Below, one piece after another: positions 49,566 to 57,808 of a stretch of 64,000 nucleotides of DNA. A program made the position numbers and the translations under genes. This stretch comes from Pyrinomonadaceae bacterium. GTDB taxonomy: Bacteria; Acidobacteriota; Blastocatellia; Pyrinomonadales; Pyrinomonadaceae. Positions within the stretch are counted from its first letter, which is position 1. Each line of letters starts with the position of its first letter. The notes beneath the pieces were generated by a model. It made no database searches, was not told the DNA's origin, and saw only the letters and a list, made by a program, of their open reading frames with translations. The stretch is from NCBI GenBank assembly GCA_019694395.1, contig JAIBCC010000003.1, positions 126,001 to 190,000 on the forward strand, in the 5' to 3' direction.

Positions 49566-50092
49566 ACAGTCAAAAACACCTACGGGATTTTGACCGATAC
49601 AAGGAGAGGCAAGCGGAGTGGTGACACACCGATTTGAGAGTAACATTTGACGGGAAAAAGTTACTATTTACGCCTTGGATCGAAGCCGAAAGGCTTAGCT
49701 TGAGAAAAGTCGCAAGACATTTCAAGTTTTTCGGATAAAAACGAAAAACACTTTTTGGCAAGGAACCACCAGAAGGTAAGCAAAAGTCGTTCATTGCAAA
49801 ATGAACCTCGTTGGCGGGAACGTAACCGCCGGTGGAGGAAAAGCCACCACAACAAAAACCTAACGGCATCAAGTTCTGAGAGGAACAAAACAAAATGATT
49901 CGTCAATTTGGATGCTGACCGGAGAAATGCTCACCGCAAGCAGCTTCGGGATACAAAAATCAGGCAACAAGTAGGGTGCGCATCTGAAAGTTGCCAACCT
50001 TAAAATCAAAAATACTTCGGTATCAGAGAAATTAAGGAAATAAAAAAATCGGGTGTTATTTTGAGCAATCAGAATAACACCTGATTTTTTTT
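49566..50092 (+). ncRNA. Structured non-coding RNA, about 525 nt, of unknown class
   Basis: A consensus promoter ends at 49559 and a strong terminator ends at 50092; no convincing reading frame lies between. Successive helices can be seen: CAAGG (49600-49604) with CCTTG (49673-49677) enclosing GGTG/CACC (49620-49630) and AGTAAC/GTTACT (49639-49665); AAGCC-GAAA-GGCTT (49683-49696, GNRA loop); GTC-GCAA-GAC (49709-49718); GTTTTTCG/CGAAAAAC (49726-49749); GTTCATT/AATGAAC (49789-49806); GGCGG/CCGCC (49813-49830); GGTGG/CCACC (49831-49848); GCATC/GATGC (49866-49915) around GTTC/GAAC; GGCAAC/GTTGCC (49963-49995); ATAC-TTCG-GTAT (50012-50023). I do not recognise tmRNA, RNase P, 6S or SRP sequence in it. 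The class is unknown. Confidence 0.75.
50048..50092 (+). terminator. Terminator of the structured RNA
   Basis: ATCGGGTGTTATT (50048-50060) pairs with AATAACACCTGAT (50073-50085), with one G-U pair, then a run of eight T. Confidence 0.9.
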
Positions 50093-50129
50093 GTCTTAAG
50101 TGATCAAAGTAAAACTAAAGTTCACGAAA

Positions 50130-50223
50130 AAGGCAGAAACGCGCGCGTCAGCAAGTGTGTTTCAAGTTAGCTGTTTCCATAAGCAAAGTTAAACACGCTC
50201 CTTCACAGTCACGTTTCCGCCTT
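50130..50223. repeat. Roughly 94-bp imperfect palindrome
   Basis: AAGGCAGAAACG (50130-50141) is mirrored by CGTTTCCGCCTT (50212-50223) with one mismatch. Inside it AGTGTGTTT (50154-50162) faces AAACACGCT (50191-50199). There is no T-run. It lies between the structured RNA and the next gene and could be a small MITE-like remnant or an RNA element. Confidence 0.45.
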
Positions 50224-50321
50224 AATTGAAAAAACTAAGTCGATTTTAAATAAAAAATCCGAGATCCTTAAATGCAAAAAAGCATAATTTTGACGTTCTT
50301 TTTATAAGGAAGTTCAAGATT

Positions 50322-51338
50322 ATGAAAATTTGCACGATTTGCCATTCAGAATACCCCGATAACACTTTTTTTTGTCTAGATGATGGTAATACATTAGTTA
50401 ACCAAAATGATTTTGATGGAGAACAAACTCTTTCTTTTGCGGAAACACCTACCATCCAAGATAGAAGCCGGGTGACACTTGACGGGAATCAACAATACTT
50501 TCAACCCCAATATACAAATTATGCTCAACTACCAAAACAGGGACCGCAACCATTGGCTATAGTTGGCGGAATTTTAGGCGTATTTTTAATGATAGCCGCC
50601 GGTTTAGCTGTTGGCGGTGTGTATTTAAAAAGTAAAATCAAAGAATTTCCGACTCCGACTCCGAGAAGTAATATAACTCCTTATCAAACTCCATATAACA
50701 CCCCAACGCCGGAAGAAAAGGTGCAGCTGAAAATTGAACCAGCCGGAAAGGTAAAAGGAAGTTTTGGGCAGCAATTTCTTAAATTTATGGTGACAAATCC
50801 ATCAGAGAAAATTGTTGCCACTCCTGATATCCCCGTTACACTCTATCAAGGCGATGTCAAAGTCGGTGGGACAAGAGGCGAATCAAAGCTTAAGTATTTG
50901 AAACCGGGACAAACAATTCCGGTGTGGGCTGATTTGGGTTATGGAAATGTTAAGTTTACTGATGCCAAAGTTGAAACTCAACCAATTGCCAAGACTGTTA
51001 ACAAAAGTGAGGCACAAATTTTCCCTCAAATAACCATTTCGGATACAAAAATGGATATTACAAAAGAAACCTCTTCTTTTAATGATTATAACTATACAGA
51101 AAATTGGTATAACGTAACCGGAGTCGTCGAAAACACGAATTACGAAACGATTTCAGCCGAAATTGTAGTGATTTTTTATGATGCAAATTCAAATATTGTC
51201 GGAATAAGCGAAACATATATCAGTGATCTCAAACGCGGCGAGAAAGAAAAATTTGAGGTCGGGGCAGGCGAAATAAGTGAGTTGTTCGGAAAGCCCAAAA
51301 GATTTGAGATAATTGTAACCGACCGTAGATTTCACTAA
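50322..51338 (+). CDS. Zinc-ribbon membrane protein with an extracytoplasmic beta domain
   Basis: The 338-residue protein starts with a short zinc-ribbon-like motif (CTICHSEYPDNTFFCLDDG, with two Cys and a third Cys/Asp). After a Gln/Pro-rich linker comes one membrane helix (about 88-108), a Pro/Thr-rich stretch, and two beta-rich parts. The second (YNVTGVVENTNYETISAEIVV, FYDANSNIVG) resembles FxLYD domains. This 'zinc ribbon - TM - beta domain' plan is widespread in Acidobacteria and often of unknown function. It lies after the structured RNA with no terminator between, so read-through is possible. Confidence 0.75.
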   Translation: MKICTICHSEYPDNTFFCLDDGNTLVNQNDFDGEQTLSFAETPTIQDRSRVTLDGNQQYFQPQYTNYAQLPKQGPQPLAIVGGILGVFLMIAAGLAVGGVYLKSKIKEFPTPTPRSNITPYQTPYNTPTPEEKVQLKIEPAGKVKGSFGQQFLKFMVTNPSEKIVATPDIPVTLYQGDVKVGGTRGESKLKYLKPGQTIPVWADLGYGNVKFTDAKVETQPIAKTVNKSEAQIFPQITISDTKMDITKETSSFNDYNYTENWYNVTGVVENTNYETISAEIVVIFYDANSNIVGISETYISDLKRGEKEKFEVGAGEISELFGKPKRFEIIVTDRRFH

Positions 51339-51414
51339 CATTTAGTGATAACTCAGCAATTAGTATTGAGTTTTCAAATAAAAAGTTTAAAGAATTAAAT
51401 AATTTAGACAGGTA

Positions 51415-51458
51415 AACAAATTAGGTGTTAAACAACTCAAATTAATACCTGATTTGTT
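51415..51458 (+). terminator. Terminator-like hairpin
   Basis: AACAAATTAGGTGTT (51415-51429) faces AATACCTGATTTGTT (51444-51458) with two mismatches and then T-rich DNA. It follows the zinc-ribbon protein gene. Confidence 0.55.
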
Positions 51459-51517
51459 TATTTGCAATCCCCGATTTAATTATTAGTCAAATAAATCATA
51501 GCCATTTATTTTTTTGC

Positions 51518-51552
51518 TTGACAGTTTATTTAATCTTCTGTTATCGTTCACA
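51518..51552 (+). promoter_or_regulatory. Promoter and candidate operator of the lacI-type gene
   Basis: TTGACA (51518-51523), 17-bp spacer, TTATCG as a weak -10 at 51541. TGTTATCGTTCACA (51539-51552) overlaps the -10 and matches, at 12 of 14 positions, the palindrome TGTTATCG(N)TAACA seen before the transporter gene. Autoregulation is inferred. Confidence 0.5.
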
Positions 51553-51566
51553 TACGTTTCACCGAA

Positions 51567-52628
51567 ATGCGAACAAGTCTGAAAAAATCGATTACGCTCA
51601 GTGACGTAGCCAAAACTGCCGGTGTTACTTCGATGACGGTTTCACGGGTAGTTAATCAAAACGGTTATGTCAGTGAAGAGACGCGGGAAAAAGTTTTACG
51701 AGTAGTTAAAGAATTGAATTATCGGCGGAATGGTTTAGCGCGGGGATTAAAAAGACAAAGAACCGATACGGTCGGGCTGGTTTTGGGTGATATTGCCAAT
51801 CCTTATTCGGCAGAGCTAGCCCGCTCAATTCGGGACGTTACTACTGAACGCGGCTATAATCTCTTTATTTGCATTAGCGAACATAGTGGGAAAGAGGATG
51901 TAGCCGCATTTGAATCGCTGACCGATCATCAGGTTGACGGCATAATTGTTGCCACTCGCTCCAATCGAATGGGCGATGAATATTTGCACGAAATGATTGA
52001 GAGAGGCGTTCCTGTGGTCTGTGTCGGGCGTGATTTTCACGATGAAAATGCAGACACAGTTACCGCAGATGCTTTGAACGGTGGCTTTCAGGCAACGCAG
52101 CATTTGATTGATCTGGGTCATAAAAAAATTGCCTTTATCGGCGCAACATTATCCAGCGGTCAAAATCTCAAACGTTTTCAAGGCTACCTTCAAGCCTTGA
52201 AAGCAAATAATTTGAAGATTGATGAGCGATTAATGACCGGGAATACGGAAGCTAATGACGATGCACCTGGGTATTCAACCGAAAAGCTTGGATATGAAGC
52301 AATGAAAAGGCTTCTGGCTTTACCGAATCGTCCGACTGCCGTTTTTGCGAGAAATGATTTTACGGCTATCGGGGCGATTAATGCGATTAAAGAAAGCGGT
52401 CTGAAAATCCCTTCGGATATTTCAATCGTCGGCTTTGATGATATTCCGATGGCGATGCACACTTATCCTGCTTTAACTACAGTGCGTCAGCCAACTCGTC
52501 GTCAAGGAACTCTCGCCGCTGAATTTCTGTTGCGAAGAGTGGAGTCGAAAGCCCCGGTCGAACTCGAAGAAAAAGTTTTAGAGTGTGAGTTGATCGTTCG
52601 TGATTCAACTGCACAACTTAAAAGATAG
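51567..52628 (+). CDS. LacI-family transcription regulator
   Basis: The 353-residue repressor has the LacI helix-turn-helix at the start (ITLSDVAKTAGVTSMTVSRVVN), the hinge helix (LARGLKRQRT), and a periplasmic-binding-protein-like core (VGLVLGDIANPYSAEL, VVCVGRDF, FVGFDDIPMAMH-like). The inducer is presumably a sugar or uronate from the locus downstream. A 124-bp gap separates it from the MFS gene and holds a perfect palindrome that is the likely operator. Confidence 0.95.
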   Translation: MRTSLKKSITLSDVAKTAGVTSMTVSRVVNQNGYVSEETREKVLRVVKELNYRRNGLARGLKRQRTDTVGLVLGDIANPYSAELARSIRDVTTERGYNLFICISEHSGKEDVAAFESLTDHQVDGIIVATRSNRMGDEYLHEMIERGVPVVCVGRDFHDENADTVTADALNGGFQATQHLIDLGHKKIAFIGATLSSGQNLKRFQGYLQALKANNLKIDERLMTGNTEANDDAPGYSTEKLGYEAMKRLLALPNRPTAVFARNDFTAIGAINAIKESGLKIPSDISIVGFDDIPMAMHTYPALTTVRQPTRRQGTLAAEFLLRRVESKAPVELEEKVLECELIVRDSTAQLKR

Positions 52629-52695
52629 TTTTGGTCATCACTAAGAAATAACTAAAATTTTTTTGAATCAACCTAATTGAATTGTCTTTGGAAAA

Positions 52696-52713
52696 TATGT
52701 TATCGCTAACATA
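52696..52713. promoter_or_regulatory. Perfect palindromic operator before the MFS gene
   Basis: TATGTTATCGCTAACATA is a perfect 7-bp inverted repeat around TCGC. It resembles operators of the LacI-family GntR/GalR-like type (ATGTTA ... TAACAT). It lies 40 bp before the transporter start and downstream of the lacI-type gene, as expected for a locus-specific repressor. Confidence 0.7.
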
Positions 52714-52752
52714 AAGGCGAAACATATTTATTAAGAAAGTAGCTGAGAATTT

Positions 52753-54024
52753 ATGAAAGAAGCAAACGAATTCAAATTGAGCGGGTTGCGATGGTGGATT
52801 ATCGGTCTGATTTTTATCATTACGGTAATTAACTACATTGATCGTCAAACCGTTTCAGTCCTTGCCCCGGTTATTACAAAAGATCTGGGGCTTTCCAATA
52901 CTGAATTCGGTTCGATCACGACCTGGTTTTTGCTTGCTTATACGATTTCACAAGCCGTCAGCGGAAAACTATATGACAAGCTCGGTAATAAACTCGGATT
53001 TACTTTTTCGGTCGTTGTCTGGTCGGTTGCGGCTTGTCTGCACGCTTTTGCCAACGGAATTGCGAGCTTGAGCGTCTTTCGTTTCATTTTGGGCTTTGGC
53101 GAAGCCGGAAATTTCCCTGGCGCGGCAAAGGTTTCGGCAGAATGGTTTCCGCAGCGTCAACGCGCACTGGCGCAAGGAATTTTCAATTCCGGTGTCGCTC
53201 TCGGTTCCATCGTTGCGCCGCCCGCGATCATTTGGCTGCAGCTCAATTTTGGTTGGAAAACGACTTTTGTGGTGACCGGAGTTTTAGGGTTTATCTGGCT
53301 GGTTTTGTGGTGGTTTTTCTATGATTCACGTGATAAGCATAAATTTTTAACCGAAGCAGAAAAACAAATTATTGAGGAAGGAGAAACTCCGAAAACCGTC
53401 GCTGAAACTGCCCCAAGTTATGCCAAGCTCTTGAGTTATAGGCAAACATGGTCTGTGGTAATGGCTCGTTTTTTAGTTGATCCGGTTTGGTGGCTTTATA
53501 TTACGTGGCTGCCGAAATATCTCTACGATGCACGGGGCTTTGATCTCAAACAAATCGGGGCATTTGCCTGGGTTCCGTTTGTGGCGGCAGGCTGCGGAAG
53601 TGTTTTCGGCGGCTGGTTGGCAGGGTTTTTAATTGGTCGTGGATGGTCGGTTGATAAAGCCCGCAAAGTGATTATCGGTGTTTCGTGTTTGTTGATGCCA
53701 GCCGGAATTGTTGCAGCTTACACTTCGGATGCGATGTTCGCTTTGGCAATGATTAGTGTTGTTCTATTCGGTTTTCAGGTTTGGATCAATAATGTGCAAA
53801 CTCTGCCATCAGATTTTTTTCCGAAATCTGCGGTCGGTTCGGTCGCAGGTTTAGGCGGAATGGGTGCGGGAATCGGATCGATGATTTTTACATTTACGAC
53901 TGGTTGGGTGGTGGACAGTTTTTCCTACGCGCCAATTTTGGTAGCGGCAGGTTTGCTCGGACCAATCGGAACGGTCGTTTTATTTATCTTGGCAGGAAAA
54001 ATAAACAAAGTTTCAGAAGTTTAA
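52753..54024 (+). CDS. MFS transporter, anion:cation symporter (hexuronate/glucarate-like)
   Basis: The 423-residue protein has twelve membrane helices and ACS-family features: NYIDRQTVSVLAP early, GEAGNFPGAAKVSAEWFP between helices, and GIFNSGVALGSIVAPP. These are typical of ExuT/GudP-type transporters for uronates and sugar acids. It starts the structural part of the locus, 40 bp behind a palindromic operator, and is followed 17 bp later by an SDR gene. This supports uptake of a hexuronate or a related acid. Confidence 0.92.
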   Translation: MKEANEFKLSGLRWWIIGLIFIITVINYIDRQTVSVLAPVITKDLGLSNTEFGSITTWFLLAYTISQAVSGKLYDKLGNKLGFTFSVVVWSVAACLHAFANGIASLSVFRFILGFGEAGNFPGAAKVSAEWFPQRQRALAQGIFNSGVALGSIVAPPAIIWLQLNFGWKTTFVVTGVLGFIWLVLWWFFYDSRDKHKFLTEAEKQIIEEGETPKTVAETAPSYAKLLSYRQTWSVVMARFLVDPVWWLYITWLPKYLYDARGFDLKQIGAFAWVPFVAAGCGSVFGGWLAGFLIGRGWSVDKARKVIIGVSCLLMPAGIVAAYTSDAMFALAMISVVLFGFQVWINNVQTLPSDFFPKSAVGSVAGLGGMGAGIGSMIFTFTTGWVVDSFSYAPILVAAGLLGPIGTVVLFILAGKINKVSEV

Positions 54025-54041
54025 TTGGGAATTTTTAATTT

Positions 54042-54809
54042 ATGGCTAATTTTTTTGATTTTACGGGAAAAGTCGCGCTGGTAACCGGTGCATCGAGCGG
54101 AATCGGACGCGCAACCGCCGAATTATTCGGTGAATGCGGTGCAAGTGTGGCGATAACTTATCTTCATAACGAAAAAGGCGCAAACGAAGCTGTTGCCAAT
54201 ATTGTTGCCAAAGGCGGCAAGGCAATCGCCGTTCAAGCCGATTTTACCAAGATTGCAAATGTTCAGGCGACAGTTGAAAAAGTTAAGAACGAACTGGGGG
54301 CAGTTGATATTTTAGTCAATAACGCAGGTTCTTTGGTCGAAAGATTGAAGACAGCGGAATTGACCGAAGAACGTTGGGACGAGGTTTTTAACTTAAATGT
54401 CAAAAGCGCATTTTTTGCTGTTCAAGCCGCTGTTCCAACGATGGTTGTGAAAAAATCAGGTGTAATAATCAACGTTACTTCAATTGCCGGACGCAACGGC
54501 GGCGCATTGGGTTCGATCCATTATTCATCTGCAAAAGCTGCGATGCTGGTAATGACAAAGGGCTTAGCGAAAGAATTTGCTTCGCAAGGAATCAGAGTTA
54601 ATTCCGTTTCGCCCGGTGTGATTGATACGCCATATCACGAGACTTTTTCAACGCCTGAAGCAATGAAAAATTTTACCAATATGATTCCGATGGGACGTGT
54701 CGGCAAATCTGCGGAAGTTGCTTCGGTTATTGCCTTTTTGGCTTCGGATGCGGCGAGTTATCTATGCGGCGAGACGATTGAAATTAACGGCGGAATGATG
54801 ATGGATTAG
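54042..54809 (+). CDS. Short-chain dehydrogenase/reductase (SDR), possibly uronate-type
   Basis: The 255-residue SDR has TGASSGIGR (dinucleotide loop), NNAG, the Ser of TSIAG and the YSSAK catalytic Tyr/Lys (SIHYSSAKAA) and VSPGVIDTPYHE. In alginate or pectin operons, an SDR at this place reduces DEH/DKI to KDG or oxidises a ketouronate (KduD-like). The exact substrate is not visible. It starts 17 bp after the MFS gene and ends 8 bp before the esterase gene, so they share an operon. Confidence 0.92.
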   Translation: MANFFDFTGKVALVTGASSGIGRATAELFGECGASVAITYLHNEKGANEAVANIVAKGGKAIAVQADFTKIANVQATVEKVKNELGAVDILVNNAGSLVERLKTAELTEERWDEVFNLNVKSAFFAVQAAVPTMVVKKSGVIINVTSIAGRNGGALGSIHYSSAKAAMLVMTKGLAKEFASQGIRVNSVSPGVIDTPYHETFSTPEAMKNFTNMIPMGRVGKSAEVASVIAFLASDAASYLCGETIEINGGMMMD

Positions 54810-54817
54810 GTTTTTAA

Positions 54818-55756
54818 ATGATGAAATTTATGTCACAGAGAATCAATGTAATCCTTTTGTTGGTAATACTTTCCGCTTTTTCTGCATTGGCACAGGATAA
54901 AAACGAAACACAGCCGAAAGCTGAATTACCGACTCCTGATATTGCCAACGGAAAATATGGTGAATTTGCCGCTAATACATTTGATTTGTGGAAAGCAAAA
55001 TCAGATAAGCCGACGCCTTTAGTTGTTTATATTCACGGCGGAGGTCTAGCTTCCGGCGATAAATCAAGTTTATCCGCAAACCAACTGGCTCAAATGCTCA
55101 AATCAGGCTTAACGGTGATGGCGATCAATTATCGTTTAACAGGTGAAGCCGTTTTTCCGCAGCATTATATGGATTGTGCGAGAGCAATCCAATACGCTCG
55201 TTATCATGCCAAAGATTTTAATATCAATCCGAAACTTGTTGGTGCAACGGGCGGTTCGGCAGGCGGAATGACCTCGCTTTGGCTTGGGTTTCACGATGAT
55301 CTGGCTGATCCGAATAACGCCGATCCGGTTTTACGCGAATCAACCCGCTTGAAAGTTATGGCAATTTCAGCGGCTCAAACTACGCTAGTTCCTGAATTAG
55401 TTGAAAAATATGTGGGAGTTTTAGCGACTCAATATGCCAGTTATAACAACGGAAAAATGTTCGGTTTGAAAAAGGAAGAAATGACTTCGCCAAAAGCCTC
55501 GGAGCTTTATAAAGCAATTTCGCCGCTGACCTATTTAACCAAAGACGATCCGCCGGTTTGGGCGATTTACAGCATTCCCGACAAACCTTTGACTGCTGAA
55601 TCTACGACCAGCGAGGCGATTCATCATCCGGGTTTCGGCAAAATTTTGAAAGAAGAAATGGATAAAGTAGGAGTCGAATGTAAGCTCCGCCATAAAGACG
55701 ACGGTCAGAAAGTCAATGATGATATGGTCGGCTTTTTATTGAAATATTTGAAATAA
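54818..55756 (+). CDS. Exported alpha/beta hydrolase (BD-FAE/esterase type)
   Basis: The 312-residue protein has a signal peptide ending ALAQ, the oxyanion motif IHGGGLASGDKS, the nucleophile GATGGSAGGMTS (Ser in GGSAGG), and a late His (VECKLRHKDDG region, not the usual place). This layout matches exported esterases of the hormone-sensitive-lipase/BD-FAE group that deacetylate or deferuloylate polysaccharides. Its place between the SDR and the lyase genes suggests a sugar-ester substrate. The ribosome site is weak, which implies coupling. Confidence 0.85.
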   Translation: MMKFMSQRINVILLLVILSAFSALAQDKNETQPKAELPTPDIANGKYGEFAANTFDLWKAKSDKPTPLVVYIHGGGLASGDKSSLSANQLAQMLKSGLTVMAINYRLTGEAVFPQHYMDCARAIQYARYHAKDFNINPKLVGATGGSAGGMTSLWLGFHDDLADPNNADPVLRESTRLKVMAISAAQTTLVPELVEKYVGVLATQYASYNNGKMFGLKKEEMTSPKASELYKAISPLTYLTKDDPPVWAIYSIPDKPLTAESTTSEAIHHPGFGKILKEEMDKVGVECKLRHKDDGQKVNDDMVGFLLKYLK

Positions 55757-55760
55757 TCTT

Positions 55761-57752
55761 ATGTCAAAAAACATTACTGCAATCATTTTAATTTTCGCGT
55801 TTCTATCCAACTTTGTTTTCGCACAGGATAAGCAGGAACTTGAAGCAGAAAAAAAAGCCAGCCAAAAAATAAAAGGTGAGCATCCGCTTGTCAATTTGAT
55901 GAAAACGAAAACTTCAACGATCAAAAAAGAACTAGAAGGTGTTCATCCGCGAGTTTTTCTGACACAAAATGAAATTGATGCTCTCAAAGCTAAAACCAAA
56001 TCTGAAAAAGAATTATGGCAAACGGCTTTGTCGAGAGTTCGGGCGTTGACCTTTGAACCGCCGCCGCCGCCCGCCGAAGAACGCCGTGCACAAAATGAAG
56101 TCGGATTAGGAATTCCCGAAGCCGCTTTGGTCTATAAAATTACAGGCGATAAAAAATATCTTGATGCCGCCAAAAAATATATGGATGCGGCAGTTTCTTA
56201 CAATATTTGGGGCTATTCCTACAATAAACCTGATGTTGATCTCGCTGCCGGACATCTGCTTTACGGTTTGGGTTGGGGCTACGATTTGCTTTACAATGAT
56301 CTAAGTCAAACTGAGCGCGATAAATACAAGGCAAAACTCATCCGTCAAGCCAAGTTGATGTTTGATTACTTTAAACCGAGTTCAAAAGGAAAAACTTACG
56401 CTTATTCGCAAAATCATACGTTTATTCCAATTTCGGGATTAGCAATAACGGCTTATGCTTTGATGGGGGAAACACCGGAAGCAAAAGATTGGGCGGCACT
56501 TTCCCGCGCAATTTTTGATCGTGTTTTAGCAACCTATTCCGAAGACGGTTATTACTACGAAGGAATGGAATACTGGATTTTCTCAACTCCGTGGCTCGCG
56601 CATTATCTGGACGCACATCTGCACGCGACGGGCGAAAATCTTTATCTGACCACACCGGGATTAAATCTCGCGCACACATACGTTGCTCACGCGACCCTTC
56701 CGGGCGGCGAATTCAATTTTGATTTCGGCGATATTTATCAGGGAAACATTACCCGTTCACGCAAAGGCGATGATTACGAGCGGGAACGAATTAACGGACA
56801 TTTTCGCACAAACTACAATATTCTTTATAACTTAGCCAATCAATACAAAAACGGTGAAGCGCAAGGTGTTGCCGATTGGCTCAAATCCAAAGGTCAGGTT
56901 AATGCCGAAGAATTATGGACTTTCATTTGGTATAACAAAAATCTGAAATCCGTTCCCATCGAAAAACAACCGTTTTGGCATTATTTCCCGGACCACGATG
57001 TGGTTTACTGGCGTTCAAACTGGAATGATAACGCGACGGCTTTTGCCTTCAAATGCGGACCATCCGAGGGGCACGGCGCAACTAAAAAGACCGAGGATTT
57101 TCCCGAATGGCGTTTGTCGAGCGGACACGCGCATCCTGATGCCGGTTCGTTCATTATCTGGTCGAACGGTAAATATTTAACCGGTGATTCGGGCTACGCC
57201 GGAGTTCCGATGACCGAGCATCACAACACGTTAGTTTTTGACGGAAAAGGACAAAATAAAGAAGGCAGCGGACACGACGTGTGGGTGGGAATTCCTTACG
57301 AAAGACTCAATAAAATTCGTATTTTGAACGTCAAAGCCGACGGCAAAAAAGTTTTGATCACGGCTGATGTAACTTCGGCTTATGAACCGGAAGTCGGTGT
57401 CAGGAAATTTATTCGCAGTTTTGAATTTACTGCGCCGAATAAGTTTTTAGTAACTGACTATGTTGAGACAAATTCGCCGCAAATAATCACTTCATTTTTA
57501 CATTCCGATAATGTGATCAATCAGCTTTCGTCAAACAAATTTGTCTTTGAGCCGAATGGAACTAGTCTTTTCGCTGAAATAGTCGAGCCGAAAGATTTTG
57601 ACGCAAAGATCGAAAAGAATATTTTGACTGCACCGGGAAAACCCGGAAGCGTTGACAAAGGCGAGCGCGAAGAACGCGGTGTGAAGTTGTCAATTTCAAC
57701 CAAAGCAAAAGTTACAAAAGCAAAAATGGCTTTGAAATTAGAGATAAAGTAA
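55761..57752 (+). CDS. Exported heparinase II/III-family polysaccharide lyase
   Basis: The 663-residue protein has a signal peptide ending VFAQ, an (alpha/alpha) toroid region (about 50-360) with repeated aromatic helices, and the C-terminal heparinase II/III beta domain from about 420 (WRLSSGHAHPDAGSFIIWSNG, GDSGYAGVPMTEHHNTLVFDG). The His in SSGHAH and the Tyr in the toroid (YYYEGMEYW) are the usual catalytic residues of this family. It cleaves uronate-containing polysaccharides by beta-elimination (heparin, alginate or similar). It starts 4 bp after the esterase gene. Confidence 0.9.
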   Translation: MSKNITAIILIFAFLSNFVFAQDKQELEAEKKASQKIKGEHPLVNLMKTKTSTIKKELEGVHPRVFLTQNEIDALKAKTKSEKELWQTALSRVRALTFEPPPPPAEERRAQNEVGLGIPEAALVYKITGDKKYLDAAKKYMDAAVSYNIWGYSYNKPDVDLAAGHLLYGLGWGYDLLYNDLSQTERDKYKAKLIRQAKLMFDYFKPSSKGKTYAYSQNHTFIPISGLAITAYALMGETPEAKDWAALSRAIFDRVLATYSEDGYYYEGMEYWIFSTPWLAHYLDAHLHATGENLYLTTPGLNLAHTYVAHATLPGGEFNFDFGDIYQGNITRSRKGDDYERERINGHFRTNYNILYNLANQYKNGEAQGVADWLKSKGQVNAEELWTFIWYNKNLKSVPIEKQPFWHYFPDHDVVYWRSNWNDNATAFAFKCGPSEGHGATKKTEDFPEWRLSSGHAHPDAGSFIIWSNGKYLTGDSGYAGVPMTEHHNTLVFDGKGQNKEGSGHDVWVGIPYERLNKIRILNVKADGKKVLITADVTSAYEPEVGVRKFIRSFEFTAPNKFLVTDYVETNSPQIITSFLHSDNVINQLSSNKFVFEPNGTSLFAEIVEPKDFDAKIEKNILTAPGKPGSVDKGEREERGVKLSISTKAKVTKAKMALKLEIK

Positions 57753-57808
57753 AAAACGGGCAATAGGTAGGTAGAAACAGATTCGAGTAAATAGGAGAAA
57801 TAAAATAA

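Noticed and set aside
49570-49893. 107-residue minus-strand reading frame inside the structured RNA
   Set aside because: No ribosome site, Cys/Ser/Phe-rich random composition, and it is antisense to hairpins that are better explained as RNA structure.
49566-50092. tmRNA or RNase P RNA as identity of the structured RNA
   Set aside because: The tmRNA tRNA-like ends and the RNase P core words (GAGGAAAGUC, ACAGAA) are absent, though UUUGACGGG at 49646-49654 looks slightly tmRNA-like.
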